A stretch of DNA of 35,033 nucleotides. Source: a bacterium (GTDB taxonomy: Bacteria > Auribacterota > JABMQX01). The notes below the pieces were generated by a model that did not search any database, was not told where the DNA came from, and saw only the letters and a list, made by a program, of their open reading frames with translations. Shown here piece after piece: positions 7,746 through 15,855 of this stretch. The position numbers and the translations under genes are program-made. Within the stretch, counting starts at the first letter, position 1; every line of letters starts with the position of its first letter. Where the stretch lies: contig JAUYEE010000111.1 in NCBI GenBank assembly GCA_030691545.1, positions 1-35,033 on the forward strand, written 5' to 3'.

Positions 7746-10700
7746 ATGTTGACGTGGTTGGTCAAGAAAACCATCGGAACGAAAAATGACCGAGAGCTGA
7801 AGAGGCTCCGCAAGGTCGTTGAGCAAATCAACGCCAAACAAGTGGAGTACCAACACCTCTCGGACGAAGACCTGCGCGCCAAAACGGCGGAATTCAAGGA
7901 GCGGATTCGGCCCCATGTTGAAGCCTTGCAGGCGAAGGAGAGTGAGGTGCAGTTCCTCTCTCGCCAGGAACGAAGGGAGGCGACTCGCCCGTTCCGGGAT
8001 GCACTGAACTCGGCCCTGGAGGGGGTTCTCGTGGAGGCGTTCGCCGCGGTGAAGAATGTCTGCCGGAGACTGGTGGACCGAAAGACAATCCTCGACGTGT
8101 GCGGGCATCCGGTGAAATGGGTCGAGGTCCCGTACGACGTGCAGTTGATGGGGGCGATTGCCCTGCACGAGGGGAAGATCACTGAAATGGCAACAGGCGA
8201 GGGGAAGACGCTCGTGGCGACGATGCCGCTGTACCTCAACTCGCTGACCGGATACAACGTGAACCTGGTGACGGTGAACGATTATCTCGCGCGAAGGGAT
8301 GCCCAGTGGATGGGCAAAATCTACGAGTTTCTCGGCGTGAGGGTGGGGTGCCTTCAGAACCCGATGGGGAATGAGGAGCGAAGAGAGGTTTACGGCTGTG
8401 ACATCACGTACGGGACGAATAGCGAATTTGGTTTCGATTACCTTCGAGATAACGGCATGGCCACCCAGCCCGACGAGCAGGTGCAGCGGGGGCATTTCTA
8501 CGCGATCATTGACGAGGTGGACAGCATTTTGATTGACGAAGCGAGGACGCCGTTGATTATCACGGCTCCGGTGAGCAGCACGACGCAGAAATTCGCGCGG
8601 CTCAAACCGCAGGTGGAGGAGCTCGCCCGCAAACAGACACTGCTCTGCAACCGCTCAGTCAAAGAGGCCAAGGACCTGCTCGAGAACCCCGAAATGCAAA
8701 GGGAAGCGGGGACAAAGCTATACCAGGTCTCAAAAGGGTCGCCGAAAAATCGGCAGCTCATGAAGATGTTGGAAGAGCCGGACATCCGGCGGCTTCTCGA
8801 CAAAGTCTCTATGGAGTTGTTGAGCGACTCGCGGAAAGAGGAGGCGGAGGTTGTCCGCGAGGAACTCTACTATGTGATAGACGAACGGGGGCATGAGGTG
8901 GACCTCACGGAGAAGGGGCGGCTGTTCCTCTCGCCGGATGACCCGGAGGCGTTTGTTCTTCCGGACATGATTACGGCGTATCAGGAGATAGATGAGGAGC
9001 GCGGTCTGCCGGATGACGAGAAAATACGAAAGAAGAGGCGCCTGGACGAGGATTTCTCGCACAAAAGCGAGACGCTGCACAACCTCTCGCAGCTTCTGCG
9101 GGGTTACTCGCTGTTCGAGAAGGATGTGGAGTACGTAGTCCAGGACAACCGGGTGATTATCGTAGATGAGTTCACGGGGCGGTTGCTGCCGGGGCGACGA
9201 TACAGCGACGGGCTGCACCAGGCTTTGGAGGCGAAGGAAGGAGTCAGCATTCAGAATGAGACGCAGACCTTCGCCACGATTACGATTCAGAATTATTTCC
9301 GGCTGTACGACAGGCTCGCGGGAATGACCGGGACGGCAGAGACAGAGGCGAACGAGTTTCATGAGATTTACCATCTGGACGTGGTGGTCATCCCTACGAA
9401 TAAACCGGTGCGTCGAGTGGATACGAACGATGCCATCTACAAGACGAAGCGGGAGAAATACGCAGCGCTTGTGGAAGAGGTGGCGAGATGGCACGCGGTA
9501 GGCAGGCCGATGCTCATCGGGACAATTTCGGTGGACACGTCCGAGGTTCTGAGCCGGTATCTCCGGAGGCAGGGGATTCCTCACTCGGTCCTGAATGCAA
9601 AGTACCACGAGAAGGAAGCGGAGATTATCACTCGAGCGGGGCAGGCGGGGGCCGTCACCATCGCCACGAACATGGCGGGTCGCGGCACGGACATCAAGCT
9701 GGGTGCGGAGGTCGTCAAGTGCAACACGTGCCTCATCAAACCGGAAAATGGGGATATTCCTCCCGAGCAGAAGGAGGAACATAAGAACTGCCCTAAGGAA
9801 GCCGATTGCGGGCTGTATGTCATCGGAACGGAGCGCCACGAGGCGAGACGAATAGACCGGCAGCTCCGCGGACGCTGTGCGAGGCAGGGCGACCCGGGCG
9901 GGAGCAAGTTCTTCATCTCGTTAGAGGACGACCTGATGAGGTTGTTCGGGTCGGACCGCATTGCACGGATTATGACGCGGGTGGGGCTGGAAGAAGGGCA
10001 GGAGTTGTCGCACCCGCTCCTGAATAAATCCATCGGGAGCGCGCAGAAGCGAGTCGAGCAGAGGAACTTCGCCATCCGTAGGCACACCCTCGAGTACGAC
10101 GACGTAATGAACAAGCAGAGGGAGATCATCTATGACTACCGAAGCCGCATCTTGAAGGATGAGAACCTCTCGGAGTTGCTTTTCGAGTTTATCAATGAAC
10201 TTCTCGATGAGACGCTCGACCTATACCTCGTTCCGCCCGATCGTCCGGAAGAGTGGGATGCGGACTCTGTCGTTCGCTGGATTAACACCACGTTCCCAGC
10301 GAGAGTTTCCGCACGGGACCTTTCCGGCGAAGGGATGACCAGGGAACAAGCCCGCAAGATTACTTTCGACAAGATCGAGCAGAGCTACGACCTCAAGGAA
10401 AAGATCGAGGGGCCGGACCGAATGAACGAGCTGGTTCGGTTCGTGATGCTCTCGACGCTCGACCGGCTCTGGAAGGACCACTTGTACGACATGGACCAAC
10501 TGCGGGAAAGCGTGGGACTGCGAGCGTACGGACAGAAGGACCCGCTGATCGAGTACAAGCAGGAAGGATACGACACGTTCGTCACGATGACCTCGACGAT
10601 GAAAAAGGAGATCGTGGCGAACGTGTTCCGCACGTCATCGTTGCCAGCGAGGGGGGCTCTCCCCCTGGGTCTGCGCGCGCAAGACCTCCTTTATAGCGAC

Positions 10701-10880
10701 GCCTCGAGCATCCCGCAAGGCGGGACCAGGACGTTTTCGGAAGGGGGAGGGGACGTGTCCGCCCCAGCGGCAAAAGCGCATACGCCATACGTGCGCCAAG
10801 GAAAGAAGGTCGGGCGAAACGATCCCTGTCCCTGCGGCAGCGGCAAGAAATACAAGAAGTGCTGCGGGGCAAACCAATGA
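7746..10880 (+). CDS. secA: Protein translocase ATPase SecA
   Basis: Motor ATPase that drives preproteins through SecYEG. Walker A is MATGEGKT at 148-155 and the DEAD-like DEVDS is near residue 254. The MTGTAETE, NMAGRGTDIKLG and RQLRGRCARQGDPG motifs of the second nucleotide-binding domain are all intact. The C-terminus is a zinc-binding SecB/phospholipid tail, CPCGSGKKYKKCCG. At 1044 residues it is longer than E. coli SecA (901), mainly through an expanded region after the preprotein cross-linking domain start and an insertion in NBD2. That insertion carries C659-x2-C662 and C682-x5-C688, which could form an extra metal site. The gene heads a run of four same-strand genes, and its stop overlaps the next start. 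Confidence 0.98.
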   Translation: MLTWLVKKTIGTKNDRELKRLRKVVEQINAKQVEYQHLSDEDLRAKTAEFKERIRPHVEALQAKESEVQFLSRQERREATRPFRDALNSALEGVLVEAFAAVKNVCRRLVDRKTILDVCGHPVKWVEVPYDVQLMGAIALHEGKITEMATGEGKTLVATMPLYLNSLTGYNVNLVTVNDYLARRDAQWMGKIYEFLGVRVGCLQNPMGNEERREVYGCDITYGTNSEFGFDYLRDNGMATQPDEQVQRGHFYAIIDEVDSILIDEARTPLIITAPVSSTTQKFARLKPQVEELARKQTLLCNRSVKEAKDLLENPEMQREAGTKLYQVSKGSPKNRQLMKMLEEPDIRRLLDKVSMELLSDSRKEEAEVVREELYYVIDERGHEVDLTEKGRLFLSPDDPEAFVLPDMITAYQEIDEERGLPDDEKIRKKRRLDEDFSHKSETLHNLSQLLRGYSLFEKDVEYVVQDNRVIIVDEFTGRLLPGRRYSDGLHQALEAKEGVSIQNETQTFATITIQNYFRLYDRLAGMTGTAETEANEFHEIYHLDVVVIPTNKPVRRVDTNDAIYKTKREKYAALVEEVARWHAVGRPMLIGTISVDTSEVLSRYLRRQGIPHSVLNAKYHEKEAEIITRAGQAGAVTIATNMAGRGTDIKLGAEVVKCNTCLIKPENGDIPPEQKEEHKNCPKEADCGLYVIGTERHEARRIDRQLRGRCARQGDPGGSKFFISLEDDLMRLFGSDRIARIMTRVGLEEGQELSHPLLNKSIGSAQKRVEQRNFAIRRHTLEYDDVMNKQREIIYDYRSRILKDENLSELLFEFINELLDETLDLYLVPPDRPEEWDADSVVRWINTTFPARVSARDLSGEGMTREQARKITFDKIEQSYDLKEKIEGPDRMNELVRFVMLSTLDRLWKDHLYDMDQLRESVGLRAYGQKDPLIEYKQEGYDTFVTMTSTMKKEIVANVFRTSSLPARGALPLGLRAQDLLYSDASSIPQGGTRTFSEGGGDVSAPAAKAHTPYVRQGKKVGRNDPCPCGSGKKYKKCCGANQ

Positions 10881-12070
10881 CAGCAAACCCCGCCGCGCCG
10901 ACTCATAGCCGGCCGGCGCGCGCAAAAGTGGCCCATGTGATTACCCGCCTGATCGTCGGCGGTGCCCAGGAAAACACCATCTTCACGGCGGAAGGACTGC
11001 GCACGACGTATGGCTATGACGTGACGCTGATCACGGGTCCGCCGCTCGGGCCGGAAGGTAGCCTGTTGGAGGGAGCGTGGAGAGAACGCGTCCCCTGCGT
11101 GGTTGTTCCGCAGTTGCGGCGGACGGTGAATCCGGTGCGAGATGCCATCGCCTTCGCTCGGCTGTACACGATTTTCCGCTGGCAGAACTTCGACATTGTT
11201 CACACGCACAGCTCGAAGGCGGGCATCCTCGGTCGGCTCGCGGCGCGCCTCGCGGGAGTCAAAATCGTTGTACATACGATCCACGGGCTTCCTTTTCATC
11301 CATATCAGAGCCGCCTGTCGAACAGGGTGTACGTGTTCTTGGAAAGGATGGCGGCGAAGGTCAGCGCCAAAATCGTGTGCGTGGCGGACGCGATGATTGA
11401 ACAGGCGGTCGCCGCAGGCGTCGCCCCCAGGAAGAAGTTTCTCACCATATACAGCGGGATGGACCTTGACGCCTTTCTGGAGTCGGGGCGTTTTCGGGCT
11501 GCAACACGCCAGCATTTCGGAATTGCTGACGACGAAGTGGTCATCGGGAAAATCGCCCGGCTGTTTCCACTGAAAGGGCACGAATACCTATTTGCCGCTG
11601 CCGAAGAGGTTGTGCGGCGTTTCCCGAAGACGCGATTTCTGTTGGTGGGAGAAGGCATTCTGAGGGAAAGGTTTCAGCGGGCACTGCGGGAGAAGGGGCT
11701 CGCGGATAAGTTCGTCTTTGCGGGCCTCGTGCCGCCGGAGCGGATTCCGGAGATGATTTCCGCAATGGACATCCTCGTTCACGTGTCGCTGAGGGAAGGG
11801 CTGGCAAAAGCGCTGCCGCAGGCAATGGCGTGCGGCAAACCGGTTGTCTCGTTCGATGTGGACGGGGCGAGGGAAGTGGTGAAGAATGGCGGGACCGGTT
11901 ACTTGGTTCGGCCGCGGGACGTTCAGGGGCTGGTTGACGCGCTGAATCGTCTGCTGCCGGACGAAAACCTTCGAAGACGATTGGGGGCGAACGGAAAACG
12001 GCTGGTGGACCCGACCTTTCGGAAAGAGCGAATGGTTGAGCATATCCACACGCTTTACGAGACCCTCTGA
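10877..12070 (+). CDS. GT4-family glycosyltransferase
   Basis: A 398-residue GT-B glycosyltransferase of family GT4, probably building a cell-surface polysaccharide from a nucleotide sugar. The N-domain begins VAHVITRLIVGGAQENT, the glycine-rich acceptor-side loop. The C-domain has KIARLFPLKGHEYL, FLLVGEG and the donor-binding REGLAKALPQAMACGKPVV. The classic EX7E pair reads E...Q here, a change I have seen in related EPS glycosyltransferases, so it probably does not abolish activity. The start is the ATG in ATGA overlapping the secA stop, implying translational coupling; a GTG at 10859 inside secA is the alternative. The next gene makes a lipid-linked sugar, which fits a common pathway. Confidence 0.88.
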   Translation: MTANPAAPTHSRPARAKVAHVITRLIVGGAQENTIFTAEGLRTTYGYDVTLITGPPLGPEGSLLEGAWRERVPCVVVPQLRRTVNPVRDAIAFARLYTIFRWQNFDIVHTHSSKAGILGRLAARLAGVKIVVHTIHGLPFHPYQSRLSNRVYVFLERMAAKVSAKIVCVADAMIEQAVAAGVAPRKKFLTIYSGMDLDAFLESGRFRAATRQHFGIADDEVVIGKIARLFPLKGHEYLFAAAEEVVRRFPKTRFLLVGEGILRERFQRALREKGLADKFVFAGLVPPERIPEMISAMDILVHVSLREGLAKALPQAMACGKPVVSFDVDGAREVVKNGGTGYLVRPRDVQGLVDALNRLLPDENLRRRLGANGKRLVDPTFRKERMVEHIHTLYETL

Positions 12071-12090
12071 ATGGAATGTCGGGGGGAAGG

Positions 12091-12131
12091 CTCACCGCGG
12101 AGAACGCAGAGGGCGCGGAGAGGAAAGGGAG
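12091..12131. repeat. Dispersed ACCGCGGAGAACGCAGAG repeat
   Basis: A purine-rich string of the type CACCGCGGAGAACGCAGAGG followed by GCGCGGAGAGGA. Related strings occur near 31.99 kb and (complement) near 34.83 kb. It lies between the glycosyltransferase stop and the next start and accounts for the apparent ENAEGAER peptide in the longer reading of the next ORF. Confidence 0.6.
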
Positions 12132-12162
12132 GGTGCGCTCGCCGAGAGAGGAGGCACACGTG

Positions 12163-13251
12163 ATGTGGGCGGCGGTTTACGCGTACATCTTCATTTTCTC
12201 TCTCGGACTGTCATTGGCGCTTGTGCCTGTGGCGCGGCGAATGGCGGTCAGGTACGGTTTTCTTGCGAAGCCCCATCCGGAGAAAGCCTCTCTGGAACGG
12301 ACGCCTCTTTTGGGAGGCGCGGCGATGTACGTGGGTTTTGCTCTGACCATTCTCATCCACTGGGCGTTCTTAATGCTTTTCCAGAGGGCTTCTTTCTTAG
12401 AGCGCCTGGTTCCTCAACAGGTGCTCCATTACATTCCCGGTGTGGTGAAGCAGAGCGGGCGTCTCCTGTCCATCTTAGGCGGCGGGCTGCTGATCGTAGT
12501 TCTGGGGCTTATTGACGACAGACGAGAGCTCTCACCGCTCCCGAAAATCGTGGGGCAGGTCGTCTGCGCGGTGGCTGTAGCGCTCTCCGGCATCCGGATC
12601 ACGCTTTTCATCCCGGGGTTTGTCCCGGGCTTTCTCCTGACAGTTCTGTGGATTGTAGCCCTGGTGAACGCCTTCAATTTCCTCGACAACATGGATGGGC
12701 TTTCGGCGGGTGTAGCGGTAATCAGCTCGCTTCTTTTCTTCTTGACCGCGGCGTACACGGAGCAGTTCTTTGTGTGCCTGGTTCTGCTGGCGTTAGCGGG
12801 GAGCGCCCTGGGCTTTCTGCGGTACAACTTCCCGCCAGCGTCCATTTTCATGGGAGACGCCGGTTCGATGTTCCTCGGATACACCCTCGCGTGCCTGACA
12901 GTGGTGGCGACGTTTTACTCGAAAGAGAGCCGCACCTTTTTCCCGGTAGTGTTGCCGGTGGTAGTCCTGGCGATACCGCTCTATGAGTTGATCACTGTAT
13001 CGGTCATTCGATGGAAAAAAGGTCTGCCGCTTTCGAAGCCGAGCAGGGACCACTTCTCGTTTCGCCTGACAAACCTGGGGATGAGTCGCCGGGGCGCGGT
13101 GCTGTTCATCTACTTGCTGACGTTCTGCATCGGGATTGGGGCGACGCAGTTACCGAAAGTTGATATGGCGGGTGTAGTGGCGGTGTTCGTTCAATCCGTG
13201 ACGATTCTGGCGCTGGTGGCCCTTCTGGAACATTTCGGGAAAAATGAATAG
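12163..13251 (+). CDS. WecA/MraY-type polyprenyl-phosphate sugar-1-phosphate transferase
   Basis: Membrane enzyme of 362 residues that transfers a HexNAc-1-phosphate from a UDP-sugar to undecaprenyl phosphate, the first step of O-antigen, enterobacterial common antigen or teichoic-type polymers. About ten hydrophobic segments are visible. The family motifs are NAFNFLDNMDGLSAG at 169-183 and FMGDAGSMFLG at 229-239, and the cytosolic loop DHFSFRLTNLGMS occupies the usual HxxHR region. The lack of neighbouring mur genes favours WecA/TagO over MraY. The start is ATG 12163 (or GTG 12160), preceded by GAGAGGAGG. The longer frame back to 12076 is repeat-derived sequence and rejected. The 3' end overlaps mtaB by 8 nt. 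Confidence 0.88.
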   Translation: MWAAVYAYIFIFSLGLSLALVPVARRMAVRYGFLAKPHPEKASLERTPLLGGAAMYVGFALTILIHWAFLMLFQRASFLERLVPQQVLHYIPGVVKQSGRLLSILGGGLLIVVLGLIDDRRELSPLPKIVGQVVCAVAVALSGIRITLFIPGFVPGFLLTVLWIVALVNAFNFLDNMDGLSAGVAVISSLLFFLTAAYTEQFFVCLVLLALAGSALGFLRYNFPPASIFMGDAGSMFLGYTLACLTVVATFYSKESRTFFPVVLPVVVLAIPLYELITVSVIRWKKGLPLSKPSRDHFSFRLTNLGMSRRGAVLFIYLLTFCIGIGATQLPKVDMAGVVAVFVQSVTILALVALLEHFGKNE

Positions 13252-14671
13252 CAAACCACGGACATTCCTCATCAAGACCCTCGGCTGCAAGGCGAACCAG
13301 TACGACAGCCAGGTTCTGCGAGAGCAGTTGCTGGGTCGCGGCTTGAGGGATTTTTCTCACCACGAAGGACACGAAGAAGACGAAGAATGCTGGGAAGACG
13401 GCGAGGCGGACGTGTGCATCGTCAACACCTGTACGGTGACCGCTCAGAGCGATGCCAAGTCAAGGCAATGCATCCGCGCCTTGAAGCGAGAGCACCCGAA
13501 TGCCCGGATGGTCGTAACCGGGTGCTACGCCGAGATGAACCGGGCAGAAGCCGGTCGAATTCCGGGGGTGGACGTAGTGCTTGACAATGCTGGCAAAAGG
13601 GTGCTCGCGCAGCGCGTCTGCGCCATGCTGGGCGTGGAAACCCGTAGCGCAGGCGTCCCCGCCTGCATCCCCAGCCGTGGCGAGGGGATCTCGTTCTTCT
13701 CCGAGCACACTCGAGCTTTCGTGAAAATCCAGGACGGCTGCGACAGGAAGTGCTCGTACTGCATTGTGCGGTACGCCCGCGGGTCAAGCCGGAGCCGTGA
13801 AATCGCGGAGGTTGTCCAGGAGGTTGAACGCCTGGCGGCAAACGGCTACAGGGAGGTGGTTCTGACGGGCATTCACATTGGCAGCTTTGGCGGCGAGAAC
13901 GGCCGGAAACCCCATCGGCTGCCGGAGTTGATCGAGCGGCTCGAATGCGTCGGCGGGCTTCTTCGCGTGAGACTGAGCTCCATTGACCCGAACGAGGTTT
14001 CGCACGAGCTTATCGGGGCAATGCGGAGTTCCCAGAAGCTGTGCCACCACCTCCATATTCCGTTGCAGAGCGGTTCGGACAGAATTCTCCGGCGGATGAA
14101 TCGGGACTACACGCAGAAGGAGTATCTGGGAACGGTCGCCCTCCTGCGAAAGGAGTTGCCGGAGGTCTGCATCACAACCGACGCGATGGTTGGTTTCCCC
14201 GGAGAGACCGAGACAGATTTTGAGGAGACTCGCCGCGTGGTGGCGGAAGTGGGCTTCGCCAAGGTTCACATTTTCCCGTTCAGCAGCCGACCGGGAACTC
14301 CCGCAGACCGGTTGGCAGAGCACGTTCCCGCAAAGGTGATCCGGGAGAGGGTGACGTGCTTATCGCAAGAGGCGGGCGCCTCCGCTCGAAAGGTCAAGCA
14401 GGAAATTGTGGGGAAGACCGTGGAGGTCTTAGTGGAGAGAGCCTGGTCCTCCAACGGACGCCGCGCACTCCGTAGCGCAGGCGTCCCCGCCTGCATCTTC
14501 AGCCCGCAGGAGACGAGAGGCGCCGCGGACATGTACGAGGGCTTCTCCTCCGGCTACTTGAGAACAGCGTTTGTCCGCCGAAAGGACGCTGTCCAAGACC
14601 TGAGAAACCGAATCACGAAAGTGCGAGCTATCGAATTTGATGAGCGCTTTCTTTACGGCGAAGAAGTATAG
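13244..14671 (+). CDS. mtaB: tRNA t6A37 methylthiotransferase MtaB
   Basis: Radical-SAM methylthiotransferase that converts t6A37 to ms2t6A37 in tRNAs. N-terminal UPF0004 cluster ligands are C15 (TLGCKAN), C63 (NTCTVT) and C94 (TGCYAE). The radical-SAM triad is C166-x3-C170-x2-C173, and the MtaB-type LTGIHIGSFG is present. A TRAM-like domain closes the protein. At 475 residues it is longer than usual, and three low-complexity stretches account for much of the excess: FSHHEGHEEDEE (about 37-48), RSAGVPACI (134-142) and RSAGVPACI again (410-418). The latter two share an identical 28-nt DNA segment and match dispersed-repeat style sequence. All are in frame and in loops, so the enzyme is probably functional. 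The start overlaps the previous stop by 8 nt. Confidence 0.93.
   Translation: MNSKPRTFLIKTLGCKANQYDSQVLREQLLGRGLRDFSHHEGHEEDEECWEDGEADVCIVNTCTVTAQSDAKSRQCIRALKREHPNARMVVTGCYAEMNRAEAGRIPGVDVVLDNAGKRVLAQRVCAMLGVETRSAGVPACIPSRGEGISFFSEHTRAFVKIQDGCDRKCSYCIVRYARGSSRSREIAEVVQEVERLAANGYREVVLTGIHIGSFGGENGRKPHRLPELIERLECVGGLLRVRLSSIDPNEVSHELIGAMRSSQKLCHHLHIPLQSGSDRILRRMNRDYTQKEYLGTVALLRKELPEVCITTDAMVGFPGETETDFEETRRVVAEVGFAKVHIFPFSSRPGTPADRLAEHVPAKVIRERVTCLSQEAGASARKVKQEIVGKTVEVLVERAWSSNGRRALRSAGVPACIFSPQETRGAADMYEGFSSGYLRTAFVRRKDAVQDLRNRITKVRAIEFDERFLYGEEV
13352..13387. repeat. Repeat-derived in-frame insertion 1 in mtaB
   Basis: A string of the type TCACCACGAAGGACACGAAG with an AAGACGAAGAA extension, encoding SHHEGHEEDEE. 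It sits between the first cluster Cys and the NTCTVT strand, where homologues usually have a short acidic loop. Its wording resembles widespread non-coding ACCACGAAGGACACGAAG repeats of PVC-type genomes (from memory). Confidence 0.55.
13642..13669. repeat. Repeat-derived in-frame insertion 2 in mtaB
   Basis: A 28-nt segment with the imperfect palindrome GCAGGCGTCCCCGCCTGC, identical to 14470-14497. It encodes RSAGVPACI between the UPF0004 domain and the radical-SAM domain. Confidence 0.8.
14470..14497. repeat. Repeat-derived in-frame insertion 3 in mtaB
   Basis: Second exact copy of the 28-nt palindromic segment of 13642-13669, in the same orientation and same reading frame. It falls inside the TRAM-like C-terminal domain, after ALVERAW-type beta-strand sequence. 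Confidence 0.8.
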
Positions 14672-14706
14672 TGTAGATGCGCAACGCCGTACGTATGAGC
14701 GGGAGT

Positions 14707-14730
14707 GGACGGCGGCAACGCCCGCCGTCC
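14707..14730. repeat. GC-rich hairpin after mtaB
   Basis: GGACGGCGG (14707-14715) pairs with CCGCCGTCC (14722-14730) around a 6-nt loop. There is no T tract, so it is a weak terminator candidate at best and could be another dispersed palindrome. Confidence 0.45.
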
Positions 14731-14801
14731 CAGCCGTCACTTTCTCGAGCACAATAGCGTGCCCCCCCGCCTGGTAACGTCCCGGCGCGCGGGGGGCCAT
14801 T

Positions 14802-14850
14802 GTCTGACCCGTCCGACCGGTCTGACTGGTCCGACCCGTCTGACCGGTCA
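14802..14850. repeat. Short tandem repeat, TCTGACCGG-type units
   Basis: About five degenerate 9-10 nt units (GTCTGACCC, GTCCGACCGG, TCTGACTGGT, CCGACCCG, TCTGACCGG) in the convergent gap between mtaB and the Spy-like gene. Translated, they give the SDRSDWSD strings seen in spurious ORFs of PVC-type genomes. Confidence 0.65.
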
Positions 14851-14888
14851 TCACCCGTGGCGTTTAAGCCGCGCAAGCGCCGCCGTGC

Positions 14889-15548
14889 TTACAGCTCGAG
14901 CTTCGCGCCCTTCATTTTCTCAAATGCTTCCTTCTGCTCGGCCGTCAGCAATGCCAGGGCTTTCTCCTCTGCCTCACTGCGCATCTTGGTGAACTTCTCG
15001 CGCCGCTCCTCCTGGCTCAGGTCGCCCATCTGGCTGAACGCCTCGAACATCTTGTCTTGCGTTGCCTTTTGCAGTTCGGCGGCCTTCTTCTTCTGCTCGT
15101 CAGTGAGCTTCAACCGCTCCGCGACCCGGGTGTTATTCAGAGCCCAGACGGCGCCGCGGGCCTGCGTACGGATTTGGAAGAGGCGCATCATCTGCTCCCT
15201 CGAAAGGATTTCCCGGAGTTGCCCGCGCGCCTTCTCATCGAACTGGTCGCCCAACTCGGTCATCTTTGTTCGCCGCTCCTGGACATCCTGGATGTCCCGC
15301 AGGCCGGCGTACTGCTCCCTCATTTCCGTGCGGAGCTTCTCGCCGATCTCTTTCACCTTGGCGAGCTGATCATCAGTGAGCTTCAACTCCTTCTGAACCT
15401 GTTCGAGGCTCAGCAGCCCCACGAAGCTGCCGCGCTCCCCCCTAAACCCTTGTCGGGCTGCAGGAGCTTCCCCCTGAGCAGAGGACGTCAGTAGGGTCAC
15501 CAACGCCAACACTGACACCAAGACCAGATAAGTGCGAAGTCGGCTCAT
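14889..15548 (-). CDS. Periplasmic Spy/CpxP-like LTxxQ protein
   Basis: Exported helical protein of 219 residues. A signal peptide occupies about 1-26 (LVLVSVLALVTLLTSSAQG). Three LTxxQ elements follow: LTDDQLAKVKEI, LTDEQKKKAAEL and LTAEQKEAFEKM. They are separated by Arg/Glu-rich amphipathic helices. The motif is shared with Spy and CpxP, small ATP-independent periplasmic chaperones, but the repeated longer form found here is a poorly characterised family. AGGAGGGTGAG directly precedes the ATG, and a near-consensus promoter lies 106-134 nt upstream. It is divergent from yifB and convergent with mtaB. A chaperone or stress role is an inference. Confidence 0.75.
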   Translation of the reverse strand: MSRLRTYLVLVSVLALVTLLTSSAQGEAPAARQGFRGERGSFVGLLSLEQVQKELKLTDDQLAKVKEIGEKLRTEMREQYAGLRDIQDVQERRTKMTELGDQFDEKARGQLREILSREQMMRLFQIRTQARGAVWALNNTRVAERLKLTDEQKKKAAELQKATQDKMFEAFSQMGDLSQEERREKFTKMRSEAEEKALALLTAEQKEAFEKMKGAKLEL

Positions 15549-15653
15549 CTCACCCTCCTTTTCATTGAAGTCCCAGAATGGTTAGCCGTTGACGCATAGC
15601 CAGGCCGTCGGGGCAGTTTTCCACGGAAACATACCCCAGGCCCATGTCCCTGG

Positions 15654-15682
15654 ATTGTCGAGTGCCCAATCACACTTGTCAA
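15654..15682 (-). promoter_or_regulatory. Promoter of the Spy-like gene
   Basis: On the minus strand: TTGACA (15677-15682), a 17-bp spacer and GACAAT (15654-15659). The leader is about 100 nt. Confidence 0.6.
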
Positions 15683-15772
15683 GTGCTTTCCTGTATCGCG
15701 TGCGGCTGCGTTTTTGGTGGCAGGGCGGGGGGTGTCCCTGCGTTTCAGCGGCACCCGCCCGCGGCCGAATTG

Positions 15773-15801
15773 TTGACCGCGGGATGGCGTGCTGATAGGA
15801 T
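15773..15801 (+). promoter_or_regulatory. yifB promoter
   Basis: TTGACC (15773-15778), a 17-bp spacer and TAGGAT (15796-15801), about 55 nt before the GTG start. The 307-bp divergent gap 15549-15855 holds this, the opposing promoter and nothing else recognised. Confidence 0.55.
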
Positions 15802-15855
15802 GGAGCGGTTTTTGTGGCTGCTCCGGGCGAAACGTGACAGAAGAAAGTTACGCGA

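Noticed and set aside
8730..9839. 369-codon minus-strand ORF inside secA
   Set aside because: Antisense to an intact secA, composition of a shadow frame (Arg/Leu/His-rich), no motif.
11797..11830. Inactive glycosyltransferase because EX7E reads E...Q
   Set aside because: The Gln form recurs in related GT4 enzymes and the rest of the donor site is intact.
12076..12162. N-terminal 29-residue extension of the WecA-like protein
   Set aside because: It translates dispersed repeat sequence and lies upstream of a strong Shine-Dalgarno at 12146-12153.
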